Assembly (NCBI RefSeq): GCF_029227915.1
Contig: NC_079881.1
Span: 10,515,501 to 10,579,500, forward strand
Direction of reading: 5' to 3'
DNA: 64,000 nt
From: Hydractinia symbiolongicarpus
Lineage: Eukaryota; Cnidaria; Hydrozoa; Anthoathecata; Hydractiniidae
Numbering within the stretch: the first letter of the stretch is position 1; each line of letters opens with the position of its first letter. Shown one piece after another: positions 22,637-34,031 of the stretch. A program made the translations under genes and the position numbers. The notes beneath the pieces were generated by a model. That model was given only the letters and a program-made list of their open reading frames with translations, did not search any database and was not told where the DNA came from.

Positions 22637-22830
22637 TGCATCAACTTTTTGCAAAGGGTTTCGCTGCTCATTGTTACTTTTCCAAGATGCAACAAGTTTC
22701 CCCAGAGCAATTGTAGCTGATTCCATTACTTTGTTCGCATTTCTAACTTGCGCATCTTCAGCAATACCATGTCCCTTAAAATGTCTCCTATACTCTTCAT
22801 TACCATAGGTTGCATACGTTTCATGTAACC
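22637..22830 (-). pseudogene. Possible Harbinger accessory (Myb/SANT-like) ORF remnant
   Basis: A minus-strand frame reads HETYATYGNEEYRRHF, then AQVRNANKVMESATIALGKL, with protein-like composition. It is convergent with, and just downstream of, the broken Harbinger transposase. Harbinger elements usually carry a second DNA-binding gene, so the position fits. I cannot see the DNA-binding helices, and the identity rests mainly on context. Confidence 0.35.
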
Positions 22831-25499
22831 TAACGTGGACATTTTATAGCGTTAGTCCTGTCTAAAATTTTTTGAAGATATATGTTTCTTTCACAGCTTT
22901 TCATTTCATGTGGGTAAAAGCGCAGTCGGTCTGGTCTTTAAAAATACAGCAAAGCAGATTTAAGAGGATTTAAAAAAAAAATGGATGATTGTTAAGCACT
23001 GAATTGCTCGTAAATCGTTCTGCACATTTAGTTTAGACAGATAGATCAGGATGCCTTGTTGTTTGAAAAATTAACACGCGGCGTCATACTAAAAAATACT
23101 TTTTTAATTGGCAGAATTAGGTCCATGGAAGTTTAAAAATTTATTGTGAATGACAACGAAACGCCGCAAGTAAATCACAGCACATAGGCGTGGAGAGTTT
23201 ACAGGGGCTCATTCTTCCAGGAATAATGGTTTCTTAAAAAATAAAAAACTTTGATATAAAAAACAAATCTAGTCAAAAAACTATATTAAAGCTCTATATA
23301 ATATGCGTCCCCGTTTGTCTGTTGTAAAAGTGGGGTCATGCTAAACCACGCACAAAATTCTTAAGAATAACAAATGCGATATAGTTTTATCGACTTTGTT
23401 GTGACGCGGACAAGTTCCCTAACTAACTGCACTTAACACAAATACTATTGTTGCTGCCAACAGCATTTTCAAAATTTCGCTTTTTAACAAGATCATGAAG
23501 TAGATAGAACTAGCCGCAGTGTATCAACAGGTCATTCTTGACGTCATTTAAATTTAAGTAACCAGTTTTTGTTCATTGTTTTTCAGCCTAAGTAGATTTT
23601 AGGCCTATTATTATGTGATTAGTCTAATCGACTTGTCTCTATATTAATAGCCGTTTTCTGTTGGTTTTTGTGCAAAAAAATATCGTGCTAACGGACACAA
23701 GAAATGCAGTATCTAATTTCTTTTTTGGGGTTTTAAAAAATCTTTGTTTAATTAAAAAAATTTATTATACAAAAGTCATGGGTGATTAACTTTTATTGTT
23801 TCATCGATGTAGTTTCGTCACCCCCGTACGATTTTATATTACTAAAAACAGGTAGATAGGAACTAGCTACATAGGTCACTGTTATCTGCTTTTAACTAGC
23901 TAGAATACTCTTAATGTTACATTAGTAGGGTAGTTATATATTTTTGACTAAAAAATGTTTATTATCGAAGCAATCAAAGACACTTCAGGGCAGGGCTTCG
24001 ATAAAAAATCAGCAAGTTAATTGTTTTCTTGTTTGTGATTTTTATATATAGCTAGCTGTATGAATGCTGGCTGAACAGACAGAAGCAAAACCAAAATTAA
24101 TCTATCAGAATTCAGCATACACCGTACTATAACATAAGTAACAGCTTTTCTAGCACATCAGGAAAGTTCTGGAACTAAAAGTTTTCAGTAGACTGGGTAC
24201 CATTACCTTCTAGGCATCTATCGTATGTACCATGTCAACATATATATCACCAGGCAATATTAAAGATCCCGCCTCACTTGGCGAAAATCAATAACTGGGA
24301 AAGCTTCTATTCTACATTGCATTGTATTTGATGGTTCTATGATCTCCAAATATAATTATTCAGATAGATATTAAATATCATGACAAAAGTGAAGTTTTTT
24401 GGGCATTATTAATATTCTGGTGGCATTCTCTCAAGATTTAAAAAAAAATAATTATTTGAAAAACGAGACTTATTCTTAGAAAAGTCGTTATGAAGTGTTT
24501 GACACTGTTAGTTTCACCTCGCAATTAAGGCCCGGAACAAACAGAATTTTTTACGAGACTAAGTTATTTGTTCAACTTTTTGCTAAGGAATTTAGTGATA
24601 AGAATCATTTTTAGTCCCGATATCTTAAGAAATGCGGGAAGAAATATTTTTTAAAACAAAACATTTGAATAATCATATACAGATTTTTTTAAACGTTTTT
24701 GAATCAATATTTATTCATCGTCATAACAGTGCAATACCAAATTTTAATGCCGTTTCACCTGTTGTTCATTGTGCCGAATAATGTTCATACATGTTTTCTA
24801 TACAAGCATGGCATTTATAAACATCTGTAGGCTTAAATTAGGTCATTCTTTAAGCGTATGCTAAGCATTATGTAAAGCCTAAGAAAATGTTGTGAAGTTT
24901 TTATGTGCTTTGTTTCGTAAGCAGTTGCTCTTTTTATTCTTTATTCCTGAATTAACTATCGTGCAGTTAGATTTAAGTTGTAATTTACAGATGTTTAAAA
25001 TTTAAATGGAAAATTTTCCTTCAAATAAGCACATTTGAGCCTGATCGTGTTTTTCATTAACATTCTCCAATAAATCTTCTTGCTATTAAGCATAACCTAA
25101 ACATCTTTCAAGCCTGAGAAAGTACTTTTCATAAGTATCCTTAAGTCTCATTTTGGAATTTTAATTGCTTGTAAAAAACGCAGTGCTTTTAAAGTTGTTT
25201 TGTTTGCCAGATGGATTTAAGATCTTGGATATATTGAACTGCATTTTTAAGTGTGTATATATTTGGCTAACTATATTGTAATGATTCTCGGGCAATATTA
25301 TTTTTTTACCTTTTTAGCTATCAAGTTATGAAGTTAAAAGTTATACCGTGCTGCAAAGGCCCATTGTTAAGGGTTTTTAGCCAATCAGCACTGCGGGTTT
25401 CCCGTATAAACTGGTTGAAAATTGCTAAGTGAGTAATGCCAAATTTAAATCGAGAGAAGTGAAAAAAAACAGAATCCAATTTTAGAGAACGCGCTTCGC

Positions 25500-25690
25500 A
25501 GCCAACTTCTGTTCCTTTAACGTCAATAGCTTAATTTAAATTAATGAAGCCATTACAATGCAGTTATAACTTTAGCTAAATAATTTTAAAAAAGGGTTAG
25601 TGACGTCAGCAATTTTATACCGCGCAAGAAACTTGAGATCATCTGAGATCAAAATTAGACTAATTTCCCAAAGCCAGATATAAGCAACAT
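25500..25690 (+). mobile_element. Diverged internal Helitron-like fragment
   Basis: TTTAACGTCAATAG, TTAATGAAGCCATTACAATG, and then GTGACGTCAGCAATTTTATA and GAGATCATCTGAGATCAAAA appear in the same order as inside the element at 11678-12390. Neither terminus is present. Confidence 0.6.
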
Positions 25691-26152
25691 AGGGCTTATA
25701 TCCTTAAATCAGTATAAAAAGGGTTGAGGAGCGGGAAAGACAGTATAATCAAGCAAAAAGAGTTCTCTTAGAATAGGGTTAGTGTGCGAAGCCTTATACT
25801 TCGTTCAATTTATTATAAACGCATACGTTTTTCAGCACACATATTGAAGAATACAAAGAAAATTCCTAAGTACCTAACCTTTCGTAAATAAGAGAAACAT
25901 TTCTTTCGTTTTCCGTGTTTTCGGTTTTAAATTTGAGAGTTAGAGATTGTCGTTTGCCCTTGCTGTGTGCTTATTTAATTTTGAACTTTGGGCAGTTATT
26001 TGAACTGAATAATTATTTGGTACTTATTAAAAACGTTTTTGGAATAAACACATTACAACCAAGCTATGTGAGATAAACATCTAAAAGTCTTTTCTTTATC
26101 ATATTAACAATGAAAACAGAAACGTCGCACATATTATACATGTCACATCACG

Positions 26153-26177
26153 CCCCCCCCCCCCCCCCCCCCCCCCC
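26153..26177 (+). repeat. Poly-C tract (25 C)
   Basis: An uninterrupted run of 25 C; its exact length should be treated as uncertain. Confidence 0.95.
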
Positions 26178-26276
26178 GCGCAATATAGCGTGTTGGAATT
26201 TGATGAGTCGAACAATCATAAACAATTAATACTTAGGAACTATCTGGGAGACAAAACGATCGGGGTATAAATTTCC

Positions 26277-26330
26277 GGGGGGGGGCTATAATCCTGGGGG
26301 CAATGAGTAATGGGGGCAATAGTCCGGGGG
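26277..26330 (+). repeat. G-run cluster, quadruplex-capable
   Basis: Four runs of at least five G, three of them in a repeated GGGGGC(C)AAT unit, lie within about 55 bases, with spacers of 8 to 12 bases. Confidence 0.7.
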
Positions 26331-28411
26331 CCAATCTTCCAGATAGAAATAATGTGAACTGTCCAGGGGAGGAATTGTCACTGAACCCGCGAAAATGATG
26401 AACTTTATTTATATTCTTTTATTCCCCTGCTCAAATGATTTTTAAATTTTTCTCAGCAGTTTTTATTGTTTATGTTTTTTTTCCTCTTAACTTCTTTGAA
26501 TGAAGAAATTTTTATCGTCGTGATCGATTTCCAATTTTAATTTGCAGTTTTCGCGCCAAAAAGTCACTTCAGAGTCAGTACGCTAAAAAAGTGAAATACT
26601 TTTTAATCTGAAGGTCATAAGCGGAACTGGACTAAAGGTTATAAGTAGACAACTAACTTTTTAAAAAAGGTCCTTGGTAAGAAAATTTTTTGCTCGCCTG
26701 AGTGGCAAATTAGCTTTGCTCCCTGAGAAAAAAAACTGTTCTGAAAGTTATATTAGCCTTATAAAAAGCGCTTATCGAAAATGTTGTGTTATATTGAAAA
26801 TGATTGTATTTGAACATGCACATCAGGAAAAATAAGGTGGCAAACCAAATCTGTATGATGGGGTTATATAAAGCATATACTTGAGTGAAATGTGCTGACG
26901 TCAAATTTATTAATGATATTTAAAATAAAAAATCATATAAATTTTACTCAAGATGAACTGGTCCTATTAGCTAATATGCTCAGCTAATAAAGTTGTTAAT
27001 ATTGCATTTATGCACCGAACTGAGCCATAGTTAAATGCGTAAGCGGTGGGATTGTTTACGAACTAGATGCGCACTTTGAAAATACTTGCTCCTTTGTTGG
27101 ACAATCTTGTTCATATCCATGTGAGATACAGAGTAGGGGAATATAGAATCGATTGCCATGTCTCGTTGAATGCATGTTAGGTATGCCAAAGAAAAACATA
27201 CAACATTTTTAAAAGCCACATTCTGCATTATTCTATGTTTATACCCGCTAAAACAAAACGTCTAAGAATATAAGCAGATGCAACAAAAAAGTAAATAATA
27301 AAAAAAAAAATAAAAATAAAATAAAAATGCAAAATGTCCATTAAAATCAAAGGTGTCTAACAACCGTTACGTAAAAACCTAAATCTGCTGAAACTAAATC
27401 CTATTTTACACCATGGAAAAAGTATACCTGGTATTAAAAATATTTCGCCAAGCAATACAAAAAGGGTTGTTACAGAATTTCCACAATGTACAGTTTGCAA
27501 TAAGTCATACCAAATCAGCTATTCAGTCAATTGCATACAGCAACCCTTCTGAAGTTTTTCACAAAATATAAAAAATCAGAGTTATTAAAGGAGAGGCGAA
27601 CTGCTGAATAAAAGTTCATGATGACAGTGTTGATTTGAAAAACCAGACCGTCTAGCTTGGTCTGCTCCATAAAAAATAAATGTACATGTTTTAGCTATCA
27701 TAACAAAAAAGTCTAGAAGCAAAGACTAAGAATGTTTTTATGTTTCTTACATGAAAACATTAAATTTCACGTAAAAATTTGCATAACGACAACACACTAG
27801 ACCCAAAATACAAAATAGTCTGCTAAAAATACAAGTTTTGTTTACATATTGTGGGCACTAAGTCTTTTTCTTCGAACAAAGATATCGTTACAACTTTATA
27901 TGAATATATGTCAATCAGAAGTTATTTATCTACACTAAATAATAATCTAAAACCTAACATTGTTTCAATAGAAAGAATAGGCTAAATAAGACCTTTCTAG
28001 GAAGCTCCTGCATTTTTCTGCCTGCCACGCAGTTGTTAAAGTGAGGATTGCTTACCGCGAAAAAGGTAAATATTTAAAAAGGTCTGTTATTTTATAGTAG
28101 CTACTGAACGTACTTAGCAAATTGATATTCACTTTGTGGGTGAAGGTAAAATAAGTAAAAGAAAAATTCGTAAATAAAGGTGAAGCTATTATATTGCGCG
28201 TTCGATTTGTTGTTGATTATTTCCGGTCTTTATATTTATTTAAATTTGGCGCCATCTCATTGTAACAAACGTTATCGTTCGAAGCTTGTTGTTTGTTGTG
28301 GAAAAAAACTCAAAACAAAAAAAAAATGTTGTTGTTGGTCATTACAGATATTTAAATGTTCAAAGAAGTTTAAACGAAGATTAAAGAATGCTATAGTTAA
28401 AACATAGACAT

Positions 28412-29722
28412 TTAAACCAGTATTTCTGGATGGATTAAAACATGCCTGAACAGATACAGAAAAAAAAGTAATACTAAATTTACAATTACAGACAATGGCA
28501 TAAATATACTTGCATATTCTATGCATATCAGAGATAAAAATGCTCCAGAGATATTTCCAAACTGTTTAAGCACCATTCGTATACTTTCCAAGTAACTTTG
28601 ATGTTCAGACGATACAAGTTTGGCGAAAACGATGACTATAAATAGCTCTTCGCCCATTTCAAACAAAGTCAAAGAAGCAACATATAACACCAACATTCCA
28701 ATTTTAAAATCGAATTCATGGCGACCACTAGCGAAAATATACTGACAAATTGATACCGTGATAATGGAAACCTGACTGGCAAGACCAATAGCATATACAA
28801 CTAAATTTCCCATTTTGATCTTGATACTTAGAATATATAGTAATATGTTGAGAATTCCATTAGCAGCAAAAGCACAAGAAACAGCTTCGTACGGCATCGA
28901 TAATATATCCAACAAAAGAATTGGGAGGCCGCGAAAGAAAGCAATATTGAGTACACAACCAGAAAATGAAACAAGCAACATTACCACAATAACTTTTGAG
29001 CATAGAGCCTTTTTCAAAACCATTAGTGCACTACTCCTTGCATCTTTCTGTTTACTAGTTTTCCCGATCGATATAGCTTCTTTCATGTCATATTCTCTTG
29101 ATAGATCATGCGCAAAGCAAATAAAAAAGAACTGCACGGCGATAGTAAGGATCAGGAGAATGACGCCTGATATGTTTCCATACGTAATATGCAGCTTACC
29201 AAACCAGATATTGAGTTTCTTAAAGGGAAGAACAATAATAGGGCCCGTCACAAAACCAAGAGCTGTCGTGCACACCAAGTACGGTAGTTTTCTTTGCAGT
29301 TTATCAGATGGAAATGATCTTGCCATTTCACCTATCATTAAAGGCTTCGATACAATTACTGCACCATTTAGAAGTTTTCCAACAAAGGGAAACAGTGGCG
29401 ACCATGGCACAATATACATCATACTTCCCAACATGGCTACAAAGTTTGTGATGATAATAATGAGTTTTATGCGTCTTGTTTTGTCGGCATATCTTGCAAC
29501 TACAGAAGAGAACAACATCGGTAGAATATAAACCGCAATATTTATTAATCCATAATATACGTCTGCGTTGTCAGTTTTTATAACTTTTGTTAGGTATATC
29601 CACAAAGTTGCCGTGTTTGCACTTTGTTCAAGCCCTCTTAGAAAATAAACTGACATATATGCAAGGATTGTTGTTCTTCGCTTTCCTTTCCAAGCTTCCA
29701 TATCAACAAAATCATTTCCCAT
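28412..29722 (-). CDS. Major facilitator superfamily transporter, MFSD8/CLN7-like
   Basis: A single uninterrupted exon encodes 436 residues from the first ATG (29722, start MGNDFVDMEAWKGKRR). The same frame stays open for 11 codons upstream but has no ATG there. The protein has about 12 hydrophobic segments. Between segments 2 and 3 sits ARYADKTRRIKL, the D-x-x-x-R-R signature of the MFS loop. The N-terminal half (GLINIAVYILPMLFSSVV, then GKLLNGAVIVSKPLMIGE) resembles MFSD8/CLN7-type carriers, which lie in endolysosomal membranes; substrate and location are inferred. At 436 residues it is somewhat short for that family (about 520). It lacks coding introns, unlike DDX47 nearby, so either a retrocopied origin or intron loss is possible. 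The frame is fully open, so it looks functional. Confidence 0.88.
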   Translation of the reverse strand: MGNDFVDMEAWKGKRRTTILAYMSVYFLRGLEQSANTATLWIYLTKVIKTDNADVYYGLINIAVYILPMLFSSVVARYADKTRRIKLIIIITNFVAMLGSMMYIVPWSPLFPFVGKLLNGAVIVSKPLMIGEMARSFPSDKLQRKLPYLVCTTALGFVTGPIIVLPFKKLNIWFGKLHITYGNISGVILLILTIAVQFFFICFAHDLSREYDMKEAISIGKTSKQKDARSSALMVLKKALCSKVIVVMLLVSFSGCVLNIAFFRGLPILLLDILSMPYEAVSCAFAANGILNILLYILSIKIKMGNLVVYAIGLASQVSIITVSICQYIFASGRHEFDFKIGMLVLYVASLTLFEMGEELFIVIVFAKLVSSEHQSYLESIRMVLKQFGNISGAFLSLICIEYASIFMPLSVIVNLVLLFFLYLFRHVLIHPEILV

Positions 29723-29759
29723 GCTTCGGTTCTGGTTAGCTGTTGAAGTTTGCAAGTTT

Positions 29760-32700
29760 TACTTCCGCGGAGTATTAATTATTGTAAGGTTTGGCCAATA
29801 ATGATACAAAAAATTGTGTAACATTCGTGATTACTGCTTAAATAGTTAACACTAAAACAAAAAATTAGTTACGGTCCAACAATTCCTGTTTGCGAAAAAA
29901 CAGTGCCATTTGGCTCCCTTCTGTATTAATAAATGTATTGAAATACATTGTGCAAAGCACAGAGAAATTTAAATGGCGTCAGTGGATTTGAACTTTTAAT
30001 TGGATCATAAAATCTTAATACAAACGTGATCCTCACAAATTTTTCCGTCGTCACGTATCTTTGTTTTTTATGCGAATTTTGTTTTTAATGCGAGCATTTA
30101 GAAAAGATTAAGTAAAACGAACGTATTTTTAAATGCTGCTTGCTTGCCCTACGCTTGTTTAACAAATTTCGGATAAAGAAAAAGTCCAAAAAAAAAATAA
30201 CGTCTGAAATTATTTGTCGTACAAAATTTTAAACGTCCAAATTTTTGAATTCAAAATGACCACAAAATAAAAAATCACGCCCCTGTGTTTGTCTTTCCTC
30301 GGCTGTTATAAGCCCCAGTTTATTATTATCCCTGAAAAAAAAAGCGTTTAAAAACTGTTAAGAAATTCATATGCACGTCGTAAACATTGATTTCTTTATA
30401 CTTTGCCGTTAGGCTTTCCCTCTTTTGGTACATTTTATGTCCTTGATAAAAACACCTAAAAATTTGGTCACAAATTAGGTTAATCCTTTGGCAGAGGGTA
30501 TATCGTACACTTTTAAAAAAAATGTAATTCACAAATTTGACTGCGCTACCTTGCATGGCAGTCCTGATTTGATTTTGTAAAAGGGTTAAATACGTCCTAA
30601 AATATATTGTTTCATTGTGTATCAGTATTCTACAAAACACAAAAAAACGGGACATACTTCTGCAGTTAATTTTTATCTGTCGCCATTGTAATTGATTTAT
30701 TTTGTACAGGAAATTTCCTTGATTAGATTTAAAGTCTGATCAGCTATGCTGGACCAACTGCTGTCTATCTGTTATTTTTACACCCTCTGTTGGATCCTTT
30801 TCTGCACGATTTCAGAATTGCAAGAATCAGATCGAAGGCAAATCGTTTGTTCAATAAAAATAACATACATCCAGCAAAAGATAATGGTCTACAGACTTCA
30901 AAACAACCGCCCTGTAAAAGTTAGAATGTTTATTTCATATGGATTTTATTTTGTGTTAATATATGTGTGTACTATGTAATGGATGTTACCAATATAATCC
31001 ACGAAAGTATTGAAGCAAAGAATTCAGTTTAAAGAACGTCGGTAAACTTGCCGGGACAGATTGCTATTGTAATTTGCTTACAGAAATTTTATCATTGAAC
31101 TTTATATATCTTATAGATTTAAAATTTATGTTCGAAATGTCAACCATTAGTTATGTCTTACCATTTCATTATCACAATAATTAAGATTTCACAATAAAAT
31201 ATTTCGAATCAAATTCGAGGTAGTATTACAACAGGATCCCCTTTTTTTCTCTTCTCCCGATTCGACAGATTTTTGGAGTGCTTATCGTAACGTCACCATT
31301 TACAAGTCTAACTTAGTCCGATAATTTATCAATTTATCGATCCCGCTTAAATGTCAGAGATCTGTAAAGCTAAAAAGACAAAAAAGATGTTGTTTATCAG
31401 CCTCGTGTAAAAGTCAGAGAACTGGAAAGCTGGAAAGACATCAAACAGATGTTGTCATGGCTTGATACATTTAATAATTAATACAACTATTTTTAGCCGA
31501 TTTTGATTAAGAAAGGATTATTTAAATTGAACCAATGATAAATAATTATTTTACCTAAATCGTGCCCGAGTGGTCTAACACAGGGACAGAATTCCAACGA
31601 ATTGATCTTGGAAACGAAATATTACCCAGACGCTGAATGGCTTCGGAAACAAAAAAGAAGTTGTCCGTCTTTTTCTTTTACATTGTTCAAACAAATTTAA
31701 ACCTTGCTAGCTCTACGTTGCTTTACTGTCTCTTGCTTAGCGTGACTAGCTGACTAACATGAATGGTAAACAATAGTCACAGTGGGAAACATGACTAGCT
31801 AGGTAATGATACGAAAGACGTTTTACTAGTTGTAACTATAGCTCCAATCAATATTTTTCATAGCGGCACAATATTATAGTACATGCTGTCAACTTGCCAC
31901 AAAATAACGTGACATTATAACCCACCAATCCGGTCTCTTAGGAACATCCAGTGCGGATCAACAGGCGGATTTTTATGCCTGCATTTTCAGGAGTCTCCAA
32001 ACATTACGTAGCGGTATATATGCGTTGTATGTTTAGCTAAGTAGAAACATGCCTTGTAGCTAAGCAGTATGGACGGTAGGCATGTCAAAGTTTAATCCCA
32101 AGGCATAATTCTGGTTGGTACTAAAAAAAATCTTAATTCATGTTTGCAAATTTTTGCCGAAGTTGGATGTAATTTAAACTTTTGACCTAATTTTCTTGAT
32201 ATAAATAACTGTTGTTCGGGTATTGTAGGCTTTAGCAGGATGCTGCTTTAAATGTCTATGTTCATAGCCAAAATCTTAAAATTGGTTGTTGATTTCCGCC
32301 AACCGCTACGCGAAGAAGAATCTTTGAAATCGCCTTCAGGGAGATAGAGATATAGAGACAGCGCAGCTAGGTTGGACGTAGGGGGCTGTGATATTTAGGC
32401 TAAAATATTCACGCAATCTTTGGGCATTATTTTTTATTTTTTTATTTCTTTGTTATCACCTAAAAAGCCAATAGAAAAGCTTCGTTTCGTTTTCAACTAA
32501 TAATTACAGATACAGATTGTACATAATCTGATCTTAACGACCTTCTAGTATTCTACGTTCCTTGGCCAAATCATAATCGCTTTGAAATATGACCAAATGC
32601 ACTTTAAATTCTGGTTGAACTGAATCTTTCTTTGGCTGTGCCTGTGGGGAGTTTTTTGTTTTAGGGTTGGTTGCTGATGGGAATTCTAGAGTAGTTTATA

Positions 32701-33693
32701 TTATACTTGATATGACGTTATCTGTTCAAAATCGTGTCATTTGGGATAGTCATTTACAAAAACATTGGGATCATGCTGGGGAGACGATACGTGAACATTA
32801 TTGATTTGCCCAAATCTCCGAATCTGTTGCTTAAGCGTTAAAACAAAGTAGAACAACATCCGCAAGAACATTTCTTCATAACATAGAAACGACTATTCAA
32901 CACCACATCGTCACATGCAACGTATTTTCAGTGCCCTTTGGGAAACGGCGTATTAAAATATATAATGCATTTATTTTTATCACTAAATTTATTTATTTTT
33001 ATAAATTTAAATAATTAATTCAATTAAAGAAAAAATTAATTTATTAAATTTATTTTAATCAATATTTTAATCAATAATAAGTTTGCGATTAAACAACCCC
33101 CTGGTTTTAAAAACATGAAACAAAACATTTACAAATGCATTTAAAGTTACTGTATGCAATACTATAACAGAGTAAAAATATGCTTAATTATATATGCAAA
33201 CTTCACGAATTTTCCGATGTAACAAGTCCTAGCCGTTGTGTTGTATCAATTTGTAAATCCTACATGAAGCTGTTTGTAAAGAAAGGAAAAACTGATATTT
33301 AAATGGAGGGAAATTGGATTATTATTAGTAGACTGAAAACGAAATATGTCCAGTTAAGAATTTTAATGTGTGCAAAGAACTTACAAAGTTAACGGACGGA
33401 AATTCAGAGAAATGTATTTTTGGAGCAATAACTGTTACAAAATCTGATTCGGTTGGAACTATCAGATAAAGACAGAGTATAGCATATACATGGATGAGGA
33501 AACTGGATAGTATCAGTTTTGACAAGTCAATGCTTCGCTTTCATAGCTCAAGATCCGTTAGTGCAACGGTCGCTGTAAATGGTGGAGTCACAGACAGGTT
33601 ATTTAAAATCAGTCTCATCAAAACATAAATACGTGAAGATGATCATAACTCCTTACTTTCAGTCTAAAAAACTTTAAGTTATTACTGCAAATG
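29760..33693. other. Gene-poor interval
   Basis: No exon with convincing splice sites or known domain is seen on either strand. The stretch at 32960-33080 is extremely AT-rich. A weak tRNA-Leu-like box A (CCCGAGTGGTCTAA) at about 31565 has no box B partner. Confidence 0.4.
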
Positions 33694-34031
33694 ACGGATT
33701 AAGCGGCATGTGCCCAATAAGCACACCTGTCGAATAAGCGCCCCGGAGTGAGTAGAAAATTTGTAAATAAGCGCCCCTGCTCTAATGAGCGCCACCCCTT
33801 ACCTTGAGAAAAAAGGAAGCTTATTCAGGATCCACACGAAAAACAACGATTTTTACTATGACTATTACTAACGACGATGAAGATGAAGATGCAGATTAAG
33901 ATAAAGTTTAAAAAATCTGCTGTCTAAAAAAATAATAATAAGCGCCCCTGTTAAATTAACCGCCCCTGCTAAATGAGCGACCCCTATCAAGATAAAATTT
34001 TTTTAATAAGCGCCCCGGGCGCTTAATCCGT
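33694..34031. mobile_element. MITE with GC-rich AATAAGCGCCCC repeats, 338 bp
   Basis: Both ends read ACGGATTAAGCG inward. Inside, AATAAGCGCCCC and variants (AATGAGCGCCAC, AATTAACCGCCCC) recur about seven times, an unusual GC-rich motif in this AT-rich region. No target duplication is obvious and no protein is encoded. Confidence 0.72.

Larger units (their letters stand above)
22860..28411. other. Long gene-poor interval
   Basis: No coding exon is recognised across about 5.5 kb on either strand. It contains a Helitron-related stretch, a poly-C tract and a G-run cluster (listed separately) and A-rich runs at about 27298-27330. A candidate AATAAA for the minus-strand transporter lies at 28235-28240. 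Confidence 0.45.

Noticed and set aside
22587-22808. Plus-strand frame of 73 codons
   Set aside because: It is antisense to the putative Harbinger accessory frame and is not protein-like.
28815-29531. 238-codon plus-strand frame opposite the MFS transporter
   Set aside because: It is the antisense shadow of the transporter and has no features of its own.
30326-30655. Minus-strand open frame of 109 codons
   Set aside because: Composition is that of AT-rich noise, with no domain, no membrane topology and no splice context.
31560-31650. tRNA-Leu-like box A (CCCGAGTGGTCTAA)
   Set aside because: No box B or cloverleaf follows at the right distance.
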